From Bacteroidales bacterium (GTDB lineage: Bacteria; Bacteroidota; Bacteroidia; Bacteroidales; F082), in contig JAQVLA010000006.1 in the NCBI GenBank assembly GCA_028704385.1, forward strand, positions 25,838 through 89,837: 64,000 bases of DNA, written 5' to 3'. The notes under the pieces are model-generated. The model made no database searches. It was not told where the DNA came from and was given only the letters and a program-made list of their open reading frames with translations. The translations under genes and the position numbers were made by a program. Of the stretch, positions 7,832 to 17,703 are shown piece by piece (the first letter of the stretch is position 1; the number at the start of each line of letters is the position of its first letter).

Positions 7832-8755
7832 ATGAATACTGAAATGGCCATAAGCGCAACTGCTATCTCAAAATTTTATCAAGACAAAAAAGCACTTGAC
7901 AACCTAAGTTTTGAGATAATGAAGGGAAGTCTTTTTGGTTTTATCGGCCCTGACGGAGCCGGTAAAACCAGCCTTTTCAGAATTCTAAACAGCCTGCTTA
8001 TACCTGATGAAGGAAAAGCAAACATATTGGGTTTCGACACCGTAAAAGACTACAGGCAAATCCGTCGGATCATTGGTTATATGCCAGGCAAATTTTCGCT
8101 CTATCAAGACTTAACAGTGGAAGAAAACCTGAAGTTTTTTGCCGGAATCTTCAACTCCACAATCAGTAAAAACTATCACTTGATCGAAGATATTTACAAT
8201 CATATTGAGCCTTTCAAAAACCGCAAAGCCGGACAACTATCGGGTGGGATGAAGCAAAAACTGGCACTTTCATGTGCCCTGATACACAAACCTGAGGTGT
8301 TAATACTTGACGAACCCACAACCGGTGTAGATGCTGTTTCGCGGGGCGAATTCTGGGAAATGCTACAAAAACTCAAATCCCAAAATATTACCATCCTGGT
8401 TTCGACCCCATATATGGACGAGGCTTCGCTTTGCGATGAAGTGGCTTTGATGCAGGAAGGCAAAATCATGCAACGTGCCACTCCGGAAAAAATTATTGAG
8501 GCCTTTGAGCAAACACTTTGGTCCGTTCAAAGCGACAATATGTTTAAGTTACTTTCACACCTAAACGACTTGCCTGAGATTAAACTGGCCTATCGCTCAG
8601 GAGATCATATCTGTTTCATACCCGAAATGCTGACATTTGAAGAAAAGAAATTGCTTGACCATCTGGAAAAAATTGGCCATCAATCATTGCATATTAGGCA
8701 GATAGAACCCACTATCGAAGATAGTTTTATTTTTCATATGCAATCCCAAAATTAA
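7832..8755 (+). CDS. ABC exporter ATPase 1 (YbhF N-half-like)
   Basis: This 307-residue ABC ATPase has Walker A GPDGAGKTS (39-47), a canonical signature LSGGMKQKLALS (136-147) and Walker B VLILDEPTTGVD. An extended C-terminal region of about 80 residues is typical of ABC-2 drug or antibiotic exporters. YMPGKFSLYQDLTVEEN is close to the first half of E. coli YbhF, which is a fused double ATPase; here the two halves are separate genes. The next ATPase starts four bases after its stop. It energises export through the two permeases encoded downstream. Confidence 0.88.
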   Translation: MNTEMAISATAISKFYQDKKALDNLSFEIMKGSLFGFIGPDGAGKTSLFRILNSLLIPDEGKANILGFDTVKDYRQIRRIIGYMPGKFSLYQDLTVEENLKFFAGIFNSTISKNYHLIEDIYNHIEPFKNRKAGQLSGGMKQKLALSCALIHKPEVLILDEPTTGVDAVSRGEFWEMLQKLKSQNITILVSTPYMDEASLCDEVALMQEGKIMQRATPEKIIEAFEQTLWSVQSDNMFKLLSHLNDLPEIKLAYRSGDHICFIPEMLTFEEKKLLDHLEKIGHQSLHIRQIEPTIEDSFIFHMQSQN

Positions 8756-8759
8756 TGTC

Positions 8760-9488
8760 ATGAAACCAGTGATTGAAGTAGAAAATCTGGTAAAGAAATT
8801 TGGCAATTTTGTTGCAAACGATTCCCTGACTTTTTCGGTATTTCCGGGAGAAATTTTTGGGTTTCTGGGAGCTAATGGGGCAGGAAAAACAACGACGATA
8901 AAAATTCTTTGTGGTCTTTCTTCTCCTACTTCCGGTAAGGTAAGTGTGGCCGGATTTGATGTATACAGACAAAGTGAACAAATCAAAAGAAATATCGGCT
9001 ATATGAGCCAGAAATTCTCCCTTTATGAAGATCTCAGCATCAACGAGAATTTCCAGTTTTATGGTGGCATATACGGCCTTAGCCGAAAAGAGATCAGGGA
9101 GCGGACAAAAACTTTGTTAAGTCGTTTGGATTTTCTGAAAGCTCAAAATGAGGTTTTGCGCAATATCCCGCAAGGTTGGAAACAAAAGCTGGCCTTTTCG
9201 GTGGCGGTGATGCATCAGCCAAAGGTCGTATTTCTGGATGAGCCCACCGGAGGTGTTGACCCGATAACCAGAAGGCAGTTTTGGGAATTGATTTACGAAC
9301 AAGCGCACAATGGCACAACAATATTTGTGACTACACACTATATGGACGAAGCTGAATATTGCGGCAGGGTAAGCATTATGGTGGATGGCAGAATTGAAGC
9401 CCTTGATAGTCCCAAAGTTCTGAAAAATCAATTCGCGGTGAACAGTATGAATGAGGTTTTTGTGAAACTGGCACGTGCCACAAAATAA
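8760..9488 (+). CDS. ABC exporter ATPase 2 (YbhF C-half-like, atypical signature)
   Basis: This 242-residue ABC ATPase has Walker A GANGAGKTT (37-45) and Walker B VVFLDEPTGGVDP (156-168). The signature motif, normally LSGGQ, reads IPQGWKQ (136-142). The PxGWKQ form also occurs, as I recall, in the second nucleotide-binding half of YbhF, which supports pairing with the ATPase just upstream. If the two form a heterodimer, the ATP site built with this signature may be degenerate and the dimer asymmetric. The first permease starts seven bases after its stop. Confidence 0.87.
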   Translation: MKPVIEVENLVKKFGNFVANDSLTFSVFPGEIFGFLGANGAGKTTTIKILCGLSSPTSGKVSVAGFDVYRQSEQIKRNIGYMSQKFSLYEDLSINENFQFYGGIYGLSRKEIRERTKTLLSRLDFLKAQNEVLRNIPQGWKQKLAFSVAVMHQPKVVFLDEPTGGVDPITRRQFWELIYEQAHNGTTIFVTTHYMDEAEYCGRVSIMVDGRIEALDSPKVLKNQFAVNSMNEVFVKLARATK

Positions 9489-9495
9489 ATGCAGT

Positions 9496-10596
9496 ATGAA
9501 AGGATTTGTGATAAAAGAGTTTCTGCATATTTTTCGTGACTTTCGTACGCTTCTTATCCTGTTTGGGATGCCGATCGCACAGGTGCTGCTTTTCGGTTTT
9601 GCTATTACCAACGAGATTAATCATGCCAGTATTGCTGTTTTTGACAAAGCCAGAGATTCAAAGAGCCTTGAACTTCAACAAAAACTCACTGCTTCGGGCT
9701 ATTTTGATATTAACATGCAACTCGACAACACAAAGGCAATTGAAAAAGCATTTCGTAGTGGCAAGGTAAAAGAGGTTGTGGTGATTCCTCCGCAATTCGG
9801 GAAAACGCTTGATTTAGGCCAACAAACTACAATTCAATTGATTAACGATGCCAGCGACCCCAATACGGCCAATTTGATCAGCAGTTATACCTCTGCCATT
9901 TTGAGAGATTTTGCAGCCGATGCCAACCCACAATCCACCTTACTTCCGGTAGCAACAGAAACAACCATGCTATACAACCCGGAACTGAAGGGAGTTTTTA
10001 TGTTTGTCCCGGGCACAATAACCGTCCTGCTCATGCTGGTCTCGGCCATGATGACCTCAATTTCTATTGCACGTGAAAAAGAAATGGGTACAATGGAAGT
10101 CCTTTTGATCTCACCCCTTAAGCCTTATCAGATCATACTTGGAAAAGTATTGCCTTATGTTGTTTTTTCATTTGTTAACGCATCGGTAATTCTACTTATG
10201 GCTTACACTATTTTTGAAATGCCTGTTAATGGCAGCCTGATGCTACTGCTTGCCGAAACACTGCTCTTTATACTGATGGCCTTGGCAATGGGGCTTTTTA
10301 TCTCAACTGTCAGCAACTCACAACAAACTGCCATGCTCCTGTCGATGTTTGCTTTGATGTTGCCAACCATCTTACTTTCAGGCTTCGTTTTTCCGGTCGA
10401 AAACATGCCGCTTGCCCTGCAATGGCTTAGTCATATCATGCCCAGCAAATGGTTTATCATTATCGTGAAAAGCATCATGCTAAAAGGATTGGGAATAGCT
10501 TATATCTGGCAGGAGACTTTAATAATTCTGGCAATGGCAGTCATATTTATATTGTTAAGCATTAAAAAATTTGAGGTAAGATTAAATTTAAAATAA
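9496..10596 (+). CDS. ABC-2 type permease (YbhS-like)
   Basis: The protein has 366 residues from the ATG at 9496; an upstream GTG at 9475 would overlap the ATPase. It is an ABC-2 membrane protein with an N-terminal transmembrane helix (TLLILFGMPIAQVLLFGFAI), a large extracytoplasmic domain (about residues 35-160), then five hydrophobic helices. The conserved REKEMGTMEVLLISPLKPY segment is the coupling region of ABC-2 exporters. It is paired with the next permease to form the channel. Five bases separate them. Confidence 0.88.
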   Translation: MKGFVIKEFLHIFRDFRTLLILFGMPIAQVLLFGFAITNEINHASIAVFDKARDSKSLELQQKLTASGYFDINMQLDNTKAIEKAFRSGKVKEVVVIPPQFGKTLDLGQQTTIQLINDASDPNTANLISSYTSAILRDFAADANPQSTLLPVATETTMLYNPELKGVFMFVPGTITVLLMLVSAMMTSISIAREKEMGTMEVLLISPLKPYQIILGKVLPYVVFSFVNASVILLMAYTIFEMPVNGSLMLLLAETLLFILMALAMGLFISTVSNSQQTAMLLSMFALMLPTILLSGFVFPVENMPLALQWLSHIMPSKWFIIIVKSIMLKGLGIAYIWQETLIILAMAVIFILLSIKKFEVRLNLK

Positions 10597-10601
10597 TCCT
10601 C

Positions 10602-11717
10602 ATGCGCACAGTAATCTTCATTTTGCAAAAGGAATTCCGACAGGTTTTCAGGGATAAACTAATGTTGCCTATCATTTTTATTGTGCCGGTCGTACAACTG
10701 CTGATCTTATCCTACACCGCCACCTTCGAAATAAAAAATACCCGGATAGTAATTGTTGACCTAGATCATAGTCAGCGATCGCGCGAGTTGGTTTTTCATT
10801 TCGAGAGCTCTTCTTTCTTCAAAATAGTGAGCCGGCAACAGAATTATCAACTAGCTTCAGAATGGCTAAAAAACGGCGATGCAGATCAGGTGATCGTAAT
10901 AGGTGCTGATTTTGAAAAGGCAATTGAAGCCAACCAATCGGCTAAAATATTACTCGTGACAGATGCCATCAACGGATCGGCTGCCAGCCTGATGAATGCT
11001 TACGCCCAGCAGGTGATTCAGGGTTTTAACAAAAACATACTTACCGAAAAAATGCCGTTCACGACAAACAAAGGCACCTTATCGGCTGAGCCCTTGTTTT
11101 GGTATAATCCCAAACTGAATTATGTCACCTATATGGTTCCGGGTATTCTGGTTTTGCTGGTAACCATTATTGGTTTTTTCCTTTCGGGAATGAATATCGT
11201 GAAAGAAAAAGAAATGGGCACCATTGAACAGATCAATGTTACGCCCATCAAAAAATGGCAGTTTATCACTGGCAAGCTCCTGCCTTTCTGGCTGATCGCG
11301 CTTTTTGAACTGGTTTTTGGATTAGGTATTGCCAAGTTGGTTTTTGATATCCCGTTCTTGGGTAGTTTCCCTTTGTTAATGGGTGTTGCAGCAGTTTATT
11401 TACTTGTTATTCTGGCAATGGGTTTGCTCGTTTCCACACTTTCTGACACCATGCAACAATCGATGTTTATTTCCTGGTTTTTTCTGGTGATCTTTATTCT
11501 GATGAGCGGATTGTTTACGCCCATCGAAAGTATGCCTGCCTGGGCGCAATGGTTTAACAAAATCAATCCGATAGCCTATTTTATCACTATCAACCGGATG
11601 ATCATGCTCAAAGGTTCAGATTTTTTCGATTTTTCAGAATTGTTTTATGCTTTGTCCGGCTATGCTGTTGTCATGCTTTTGCTTGCCGTAAATCGTTATA
11701 AAAAAGTGAAAGCCTGA
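10602..11717 (+). CDS. ABC-2 type permease (YbhR-like)
   Basis: This 371-residue protein has the same architecture as its upstream neighbour: an N-terminal helix, a large outside domain, then a membrane domain starting near YMVPGILVLLVTIIG and the coupling segment KEKEMGTIEQINVTPIKKW. It is the last gene of the exporter operon. The two permeases are diverged paralogues, fitting a heterodimeric transporter like YbhS/YbhR. E. coli YbhFSR has been linked to drug and cation export; the substrate here cannot be inferred. Confidence 0.88.
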   Translation: MRTVIFILQKEFRQVFRDKLMLPIIFIVPVVQLLILSYTATFEIKNTRIVIVDLDHSQRSRELVFHFESSSFFKIVSRQQNYQLASEWLKNGDADQVIVIGADFEKAIEANQSAKILLVTDAINGSAASLMNAYAQQVIQGFNKNILTEKMPFTTNKGTLSAEPLFWYNPKLNYVTYMVPGILVLLVTIIGFFLSGMNIVKEKEMGTIEQINVTPIKKWQFITGKLLPFWLIALFELVFGLGIAKLVFDIPFLGSFPLLMGVAAVYLLVILAMGLLVSTLSDTMQQSMFISWFFLVIFILMSGLFTPIESMPAWAQWFNKINPIAYFITINRMIMLKGSDFFDFSELFYALSGYAVVMLLLAVNRYKKVKA

Positions 11718-11790
11718 TTGTGTTAATCACTGTTAGCTATTGTGCTTACATCAATCAAAACAAGCTTAAAAAATCAATGAATTCCCCTGT

Positions 11791-12936
11791 TTAGCACCCG
11801 ATATGTCTTGAGATTACAAGCCGTTGTATTTCGGAAGTTCCTTCGCCAATCTGCAACAGCCGCTGATCGCGATAAAAGCGTTCCACATCATAGTCTTTCA
11901 TCAGGCCATAACCTCCGTGAATCTGAACGGCTTCATCAGCCACCTCCTTCGCTATTTCGGAACAGTAAAGCTTTGACATCGCTGCTTCTAACCCAAAAGG
12001 CCGGCCTTCGTCTTTGAGCCAGCAGGCTTTGTAGAGCAGGTTGCGCGCCAGTTCAATCTTCATAGCCATATCAGCCAGCTTAAAGGCGTTGATTTGAAAT
12101 TTGGAGATGGGCTGTCCGAACTGCTTTCGTTCTTTTGCATATGCCAGGGCAAGCTCATAGGCTCCTTGTGCAGCACCCAAACCCATAGCCGCAATTGACA
12201 ACCTTCCGGCATCAAGGGTCGAAAGCATGATTTTGGAGCCCTGCCCTATCTCGCCCAACAGATTTTCTTTTGGAACTCGTACATCATCAAAGTACAACTC
12301 GGCAGTATCCGATGCACGCCACATCATCTTGTTGTGCATCTGAACCCTTTTGAAACCTTTGGTATTGCCTTCAACCAGGATGGTTGTAAATTGTTTTTTA
12401 CCATCCTTTTCACCCGAAACAGCTTGCACGGTAGTGCCAATATTCAGGCTTGAAGCCCCATTGGTGATAAAAATCTTGGAACCATTAATCACCCATTCAT
12501 CATTTTGAATCTCGGCAGTGGTTTTCGATCCACGGGAATCGGAACCTGCACCGGGTTCGGTAAGTCCAAAGCTCCAAAGGGCTTCTCCGGTACAAAGCTG
12601 AGGAAGGTATTTCATTTTCTGGTCTTCGGTTCCATAGTAGTACAAAGGTCCAATACCCAGTGAATTGTGAGCAGCAAGAGTAGCTGCCTGTGAACCGTCG
12701 ATACGTGCAAGCTCTTCAACAGCAATGATATATGCGAGCGTGTCGAGACCCTGACCCCCATACTTTTCGGGCAGATACATCCCAAAAAGACCCAATTCAC
12801 CCATGCGTTTGGTGAGTGCCGGCGAAAACTCAGCCTTTTCGTCCAGTTGTTGTGCAACAACTTTAATTTCGCGTTCGGCAAACTCACGAACGGTTTCACG
12901 AATCATTTTGTGTTCTTCTGAAAGATCGAAATTCAT
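11791..12936 (-). CDS. Acyl-CoA dehydrogenase in the leucine-degradation cluster
   Basis: This 381-residue FAD acyl-CoA dehydrogenase should introduce a trans-2,3 double bond into a short or branched acyl-CoA and pass electrons to ETF. Motifs are GLTEPGAGSDS, KIFITNGASS, HGGYGLMKDYDVERFYRD and the C-terminal GEGTSEIQ. Position and cluster suggest isovaleryl-CoA dehydrogenase. However, the catalytic glutamate sits at the MCAD/SCAD position (E365 in GEGTSEIQ), and the place where true isovaleryl-CoA dehydrogenases carry theirs reads LDAGRL with glycine. It is the last gene of the cluster, 18 bases after MCC alpha. No etfAB genes are seen in this window. Confidence 0.85.
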   Translation of the reverse strand: MNFDLSEEHKMIRETVREFAEREIKVVAQQLDEKAEFSPALTKRMGELGLFGMYLPEKYGGQGLDTLAYIIAVEELARIDGSQAATLAAHNSLGIGPLYYYGTEDQKMKYLPQLCTGEALWSFGLTEPGAGSDSRGSKTTAEIQNDEWVINGSKIFITNGASSLNIGTTVQAVSGEKDGKKQFTTILVEGNTKGFKRVQMHNKMMWRASDTAELYFDDVRVPKENLLGEIGQGSKIMLSTLDAGRLSIAAMGLGAAQGAYELALAYAKERKQFGQPISKFQINAFKLADMAMKIELARNLLYKACWLKDEGRPFGLEAAMSKLYCSEIAKEVADEAVQIHGGYGLMKDYDVERFYRDQRLLQIGEGTSEIQRLVISRHIGC

Positions 12937-12954
12937 ACGTTTGATTTTATCTGG

Positions 12955-14967
12955 TTAGTCTTTTACAATGGGCTGCAGGTGTACCAATTGAGTTTTGGCA
13001 TCCACCATATCGTCCTTTTTCACATTAATAACATCAACGAAGGCATCAAAAGGTGCCAGGATGTTGTTCTCCATTTTCATTGCTTCCACAACAATTAAAA
13101 CAGCTCCTCTGTTCACTTGTTGCCCCTCTATAATATTTATCTGGATTACCTTGCCGGGCATCGGAGCAAACAAACTGCCCTCTTCTGTAACAGCACTTGA
13201 ATGTCCGTAATCCAGCTGCTCATTCAATTCGTCCAGGCGTTCGCAATTAAAAATAGTTCCATCATACTGTACCAGCCATCTTCCTTCTGCATCCTTTGAT
13301 ACTGCTGCCTGATAGCTTTGTCCCTCCTGCTTGTACTGCATGATCAGCCCGTCCCAGGAGCTGAATTTTAGATCAAATGTCTTATTATCAAATTCAATAA
13401 GGAGTTGGCCGGATGAATGATTTTGCAGCTTTCCTGTCATACTATTCTCACCAACCCGAACGGGGATTTCCATATCATTTCGCCAATAACCAATCTCCTG
13501 CCAAACGTTTGCCGGCTCAATACCCTCTAACGACTGATAGTTGAGATTATGCAACAAAAATGTGGCTGCAATAAATTCATGATCAGTCTGCTTTTCACTT
13601 TCAAGGCTTCGGTTTATAAGCGTATCAAGGTGTGCATCACAAAAACCGGTACTGATTTTATTATTGAGGTAAGCTTCATTTTGCAAAACAGCCATCAAAA
13701 ATGGAATATTGGTATGAATGCCATGAATCACGTAGTTCTTCAATGCATCCAGGCAAGTACGGATCGCTTCAGAACGGTCTGTGCCATAACCAATTAACTT
13801 ACTGATCATTGGATCGTACTGCGAATGCACGGTAGCAGCATTATTGAGGCTGCTGTCGATACGTATGTTTTCTGTGTCGGGTTCGCGATAAGCCAGTATT
13901 TCACCAGGCGAAGGCATAAACTGCTGCGATGGATTTTCAGCATATATACGACATTCAACGGCATGACCACATTGTCTGATATCGGCTTGTTGATAACGCA
14001 GAGGTTCGCCCTGCGTTATCAACACTTGTTCCTCAATCAGGTCAACACCTGTAACCAATTCTGTAACAGGATGTTCTACCTGAATACGAGTGTTCATCTC
14101 CAGAAAATAAAAATTAAGTTGAGCATCCACCAAAAACTCAATCGTACCAGCACTTTGATAACCAATTTTTTTACAAACAGCCACTGCAGCCTCACCCATT
14201 TTTTGTCGTACCTCAGGACTGAGTGTAGGTGAAGGAGATTCTTCTATAATCTTTTGATAACGCCGCTGTATGCTGCATTCGCGCTCAAACAGGTGAATCA
14301 CATTGCCGTGATGATCCGCCAGCACCTGAATTTCGATATGACGTGGATTCTCGATAAACTGCTCAATATAAATTGTGCCATCCCCAAAATAATTCTGTGC
14401 TTCACGGGCTGTTGATTCTAAAATCTGAGGCAGCTCATCTGCATTTCTGACGATGCGCATTCCTTTGCCACCGCCACCGGAAGCTGCCTTTACGAGTAAC
14501 GGAAAAGGTAATTGAGCTGCATTTTGCAGGAGCTCATCAGGATTACCGGTGATTCCTTTGGTAACCGGAAGGCCTGCATCAACGGCGTACTGGCGAGCAG
14601 TTATCTTGTTGCCCATCAATGCAATAGATTGTTCAGTAGGCCCAATAAAGCTGATGCCATTGAGTGCACAGGCTTTGGTGAGTAAAGGACTTTCTGACAG
14701 GAAACCATAGCCCGGATGAACGGCCTGTGCTCCGGCACTTTTTGCAGCTGAGATTATTTTTTCCACGTTTAAGTAAGTATCGGCAAGTGTGCCGCTCCCC
14801 AGTGAAATGCTTTCATCGGCCATGCTAACATGCAAGGCTTTTTCATCGTTATCAGCATAAACAGCAACCGAACGAATGTTCATCCTGCGGAGTGTACGCA
14901 TAATACGCACAGCGATCTCTCCGCGATTGGCAATCAGTATTTTCTTGAATTTCAACTTTTCCTTCAT
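12955..14967 (-). CDS. mccA: Methylcrotonyl-CoA carboxylase alpha subunit (biotin carboxylase plus BCCP)
   Basis: This 670-residue biotin-dependent carboxylase subunit has an N-terminal biotin carboxylase domain (FKKILIANRGEIAVRIMRT; ATP-grasp loop KAASGGGGKGMRIV; MNTRIQVEHPVTE). A linker domain follows, then a C-terminal biotinyl domain with VEAMKMENN, biotin lysine K631. The family includes acetyl-, propionyl- and methylcrotonyl-CoA carboxylases. Clustering with a methylglutaconyl-CoA hydratase and an MCC-type carboxyltransferase favours 3-methylcrotonyl-CoA as substrate. Its start overlaps the end of the hydratase gene by four bases, so translation is coupled. Confidence 0.88.
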   Translation of the reverse strand: MKEKLKFKKILIANRGEIAVRIMRTLRRMNIRSVAVYADNDEKALHVSMADESISLGSGTLADTYLNVEKIISAAKSAGAQAVHPGYGFLSESPLLTKACALNGISFIGPTEQSIALMGNKITARQYAVDAGLPVTKGITGNPDELLQNAAQLPFPLLVKAASGGGGKGMRIVRNADELPQILESTAREAQNYFGDGTIYIEQFIENPRHIEIQVLADHHGNVIHLFERECSIQRRYQKIIEESPSPTLSPEVRQKMGEAAVAVCKKIGYQSAGTIEFLVDAQLNFYFLEMNTRIQVEHPVTELVTGVDLIEEQVLITQGEPLRYQQADIRQCGHAVECRIYAENPSQQFMPSPGEILAYREPDTENIRIDSSLNNAATVHSQYDPMISKLIGYGTDRSEAIRTCLDALKNYVIHGIHTNIPFLMAVLQNEAYLNNKISTGFCDAHLDTLINRSLESEKQTDHEFIAATFLLHNLNYQSLEGIEPANVWQEIGYWRNDMEIPVRVGENSMTGKLQNHSSGQLLIEFDNKTFDLKFSSWDGLIMQYKQEGQSYQAAVSKDAEGRWLVQYDGTIFNCERLDELNEQLDYGHSSAVTEEGSLFAPMPGKVIQINIIEGQQVNRGAVLIVVEAMKMENNILAPFDAFVDVINVKKDDMVDAKTQLVHLQPIVKD

Positions 14968-15758
14968 AGCATCCAGTTGGGTTTTCGTTTTGCAAAAAAA
15001 GCCGCAAGTCCTTCCTGTCCTTCCTCCGAAGCGCGGCGATCTGCAATTTGCTTTGTAGTGAATTTTGTTAGTTCATCTTTGTGCCCTTGCAAATGGACCA
15101 CTGTGCGGATGAGTGTTTTGCACGCTTCAAGAGCCTGGGGTGCGCTACTCAATAATTGATTGACGATGCCGGTAACGCATTCTTCTTTGCGCTCGTCAGA
15201 AAACATCTGATTGACCAATAAAAAACGATAGGCCTCTTGTGCCGAAAATTTTCTTCCGGTCAGCATCAGCTCGCGGGCAGCGGCTTCGCCACAGCGGGCA
15301 ATCACAAAAGGGGCAATAGTAGCCGGTGTAATTCCCAGTTTTACTTCGCTGAATGCAAAAAAAGTTTCTTCATGAGCCAAAACGATATCGCAGGCAGCAG
15401 CAAGTCCGTTTGCGCCGCCATATACAGCACCATGCAGCACAGCAACTACGGGTTTTGGGCAATTTTTTACTGTTTGAAATAGTTTGGCAAGGGATTGTGC
15501 ATCCCGGAGATTTTCTTCATAACCAAAAGCAGCTATCTCTTTCATATAATTCAGGTCAGCACCTGCACTAAACGAAGGGCCGTTGCCACTTAGGATTACC
15601 AGCCTTGTCCCTTCCTGAGCGCCTAATATCTCGAAAACCGTGGTAAGCTCAGTAATCATTTCAGGATTAAAGGCATTGTGTTTTTCAGGACGATTGAGTA
15701 TCACATTGGCAATGCCATCACTTTTTTGAAGAAGGATTGTATGAAAAACTTTTTCCAT
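14964..15758 (-). CDS. liuC: Methylglutaconyl-CoA hydratase (crotonase family)
   Basis: This 264-residue crotonase-fold enzyme is predicted to hydrate 3-methylglutaconyl-CoA to HMG-CoA, the step between MCC and HMG-CoA lyase. Oxyanion-hole segments are FSAGADLNYM and HGAVYGGANGLAAACDI. FSEVKLGITPATIAPFV is typical of the AUH/LiuC branch rather than of FadB-type hydratases. It lies between the two MCC subunit genes, three bases after MCC beta and overlapping MCC alpha by four bases. Confidence 0.85.
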   Translation of the reverse strand: MEKVFHTILLQKSDGIANVILNRPEKHNAFNPEMITELTTVFEILGAQEGTRLVILSGNGPSFSAGADLNYMKEIAAFGYEENLRDAQSLAKLFQTVKNCPKPVVAVLHGAVYGGANGLAAACDIVLAHEETFFAFSEVKLGITPATIAPFVIARCGEAAARELMLTGRKFSAQEAYRFLLVNQMFSDERKEECVTGIVNQLLSSAPQALEACKTLIRTVVHLQGHKDELTKFTTKQIADRRASEEGQEGLAAFFAKRKPNWML

Positions 15759-15761
15759 AGC

Positions 15762-17369
15762 TTACATTCTAAACACCCCAAATTGCTGTTCGGGGAATGG
15801 GTTGTTACGCGAAGCTGCAATACCAATAGCCAATATTTTTCTGGTATCTGCCGGATCAATGATGCCATCATCCCACAGCCGGGCAGTGCTATAATAAGCT
15901 GATCCTTCGCGCTCATATTTTTCGAGAATAGGCTTTCTGAGGGCTTCAATTTCTTCCGGTGTCATATCAATTCCTTTGGCCTTAAGTTGATCTTGTTTAA
16001 CTGTTGCCAGCACATTGGCTGCCTGCTCGCCGCCCATCACGGAAATTTTTGCGTTAGGCCACATAAATAGCAGTCGCGGACCAAAGGCACGACCGGCCAT
16101 GCCATAGTTTCCGGCTCCAAACGAACCACCAAAAATCACAGTAAACTTGGGGACATTGGCATTAGAAACAGCATGAACCATTTTGGCTCCGTCTTTGGCA
16201 ATGCCTCCCCGCTCAAAATCCTTGCCTACCATAAAACCAGTAATATTCTGCAGGAAAATCAGTGGAATTTTACGTGAAGTACACAACTGAATAAAATGTG
16301 TAGCTTTAAGTGCTGATTCAGAAAACAATACACCATAATTTGCGATAATACCCACGGGAAATCCCATGATGTGGGCAAAACCCGTAATCACTGTAGTGGC
16401 ATAACGCGCTTTAAATTCCTGAAAACGCGAGCCATCCACGATACGAGCAATAATTTCGCGAGGATCAACTTGCTTACGCAGATCGAGTGGTGCAATACCA
16501 TAAAGTTCTTCAGGATCATAAAGCGGTTCATCCGGCTCAATGATATCAAGTGTTTGGATGCTTTTTGGTTTTAGGTTTTCGAAGATATTCCGGCAAATTT
16601 GTATGGCATGTGTATCGTTCTCGGCAAAATGGTCGGCCACACCCGAAATAGCAGTATGCACCTCAGCTCCGCCCAGTTCTTCTGCTGTTACCTCCTCGCC
16701 TGTGGCAGCTTTTACGAGTGGCGGGCCTCCAAGAAAAATCGTGCCTTGATTTTTAACGATGATCGTTTCATCACTCATGGCCGGAACATACGCGCCTCCA
16801 GCCGTACAACTTCCCATTACAATGGCCACCTGTGCCAGCCCCATGGCCGACATACGTGCCTGGTTATAGAAAAAGCGACCAAAATGATCCCTGTCAGGAA
16901 AAACGGTATCCTGCTCGGGCAAAAAGGCACCTCCCGAATCGACCATATAAACGCAGGGCAGACCGTTTTCCATGGCAATCTCCTGTGCACGGAGATGCTT
17001 TTTGATGGTGTATTGCATATAGGTGCCGCCTTTTACGGTAGCATCATTGGCAATTATAACAGTTTCGCGCCCGTGAATTACTCCTATTCCTGTGACAATT
17101 CCGGCAGAAGGAAATTCATTTTTGTAGAGATCGTAAGCTGCCATCGGTGAAAGCTCAAGAAAGGGAGTGTTTTTATCAATCAAGAGGTTGATACGTTCGC
17201 GAGCCAGTAGTTTGTCGCGTGATTTATGCTTTTCAACGGCTTCGGGACTTCCCCCCGAAATGCTTTGCTTCAGGCGTTGACGATAGGTTTTTAATAATAC
17301 TTCAAAAGCTTTTTTGTTTGCCTGAAAAGCATCCGATGTAGTGTCAATCTTAGATTGTATGGTGTACAA
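15762..17369 (-). CDS. mccB: Methylcrotonyl-CoA carboxylase beta subunit (carboxyltransferase)
   Basis: This 535-residue carboxyltransferase moves CO2 from biotin to 3-methylcrotonyl-CoA. Marks of the MCC-beta branch are [53 protein letters not shown] and [20 protein letters not shown]. The N-terminal half contains [15 protein letters not shown] and [15 protein letters not shown], also typical. It is the first gene of the four-gene minus-strand cluster; a 334-bp gap upstream should hold the promoter. Confidence 0.92.
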   Translation of the reverse strand: MYTIQSKIDTTSDAFQANKKAFEVLLKTYRQRLKQSISGGSPEAVEKHKSRDKLLARERINLLIDKNTPFLELSPMAAYDLYKNEFPSAGIVTGIGVIHGRETVIIANDATVKGGTYMQYTIKKHLRAQEIAMENGLPCVYMVDSGGAFLPEQDTVFPDRDHFGRFFYNQARMSAMGLAQVAIVMGSCTAGGAYVPAMSDETIIVKNQGTIFLGGPPLVKAATGEEVTAEELGGAEVHTAISGVADHFAENDTHAIQICRNIFENLKPKSIQTLDIIEPDEPLYDPEELYGIAPLDLRKQVDPREIIARIVDGSRFQEFKARYATTVITGFAHIMGFPVGIIANYGVLFSESALKATHFIQLCTSRKIPLIFLQNITGFMVGKDFERGGIAKDGAKMVHAVSNANVPKFTVIFGGSFGAGNYGMAGRAFGPRLLFMWPNAKISVMGGEQAANVLATVKQDQLKAKGIDMTPEEIEALRKPILEKYEREGSAYYSTARLWDDGIIDPADTRKILAIGIAASRNNPFPEQQFGVFRM

Positions 17370-17703
17370 AATATTCCTTTTAATTGTTTTTTAATAAATG
17401 GTTTAGTTTCCCGAATGAAAACAGCCCAGGGTTTTCGATTGGGTAAAAGTATGAAATTTATTTTAGAGTGATCAGGGATAAAATATTACCCTAGAAATTG
17501 TCCACAGGCAAATCATACCCACAAACCTCAAATAGAAAATTGCAAAAAGATCACTTCTTAATTGAAGATTTGTAAAGAGAATATCCTGGGATTAAATTCT
17601 TACCGGCCGTAAAAGAGCAGACACCTCAAACAATCAAACTGCATCAACATAAAAACATGATTTTGGCAGGCAGGCAAGGTTTGCCACAAACAAGCATTAC
17701 TTC
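17370..17703. other. Intergenic region between the leucine cluster and pstB
   Basis: These 334 bases hold no ORF I would support. The minus strand has TACTTTTA at 17444-17451, one base off the TAnnTTTG box and 75 bases before the mccB start. An imperfect hairpin (AGGGATAA and TTACCCT) lies at about 17471-17489. Near pstB, a loose TGGCA/TGCCA pairing around 17650-17685 has no T-tract, so I do not call a terminator. Confidence 0.45.

Noticed and set aside
9469..9480. Perfect palindrome TGGCACGTGCCA at the end of the second ABC ATPase gene
   Set aside because: It lies inside coding sequence; a 12-bp palindrome is expected by chance many times in 64 kb, and no promoter is associated.
14852..15058. 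Short ORFs overlapping the MCC alpha/hydratase junction on both strands
   Set aside because: They lie wholly within well-supported genes in other frames and show no domain features.
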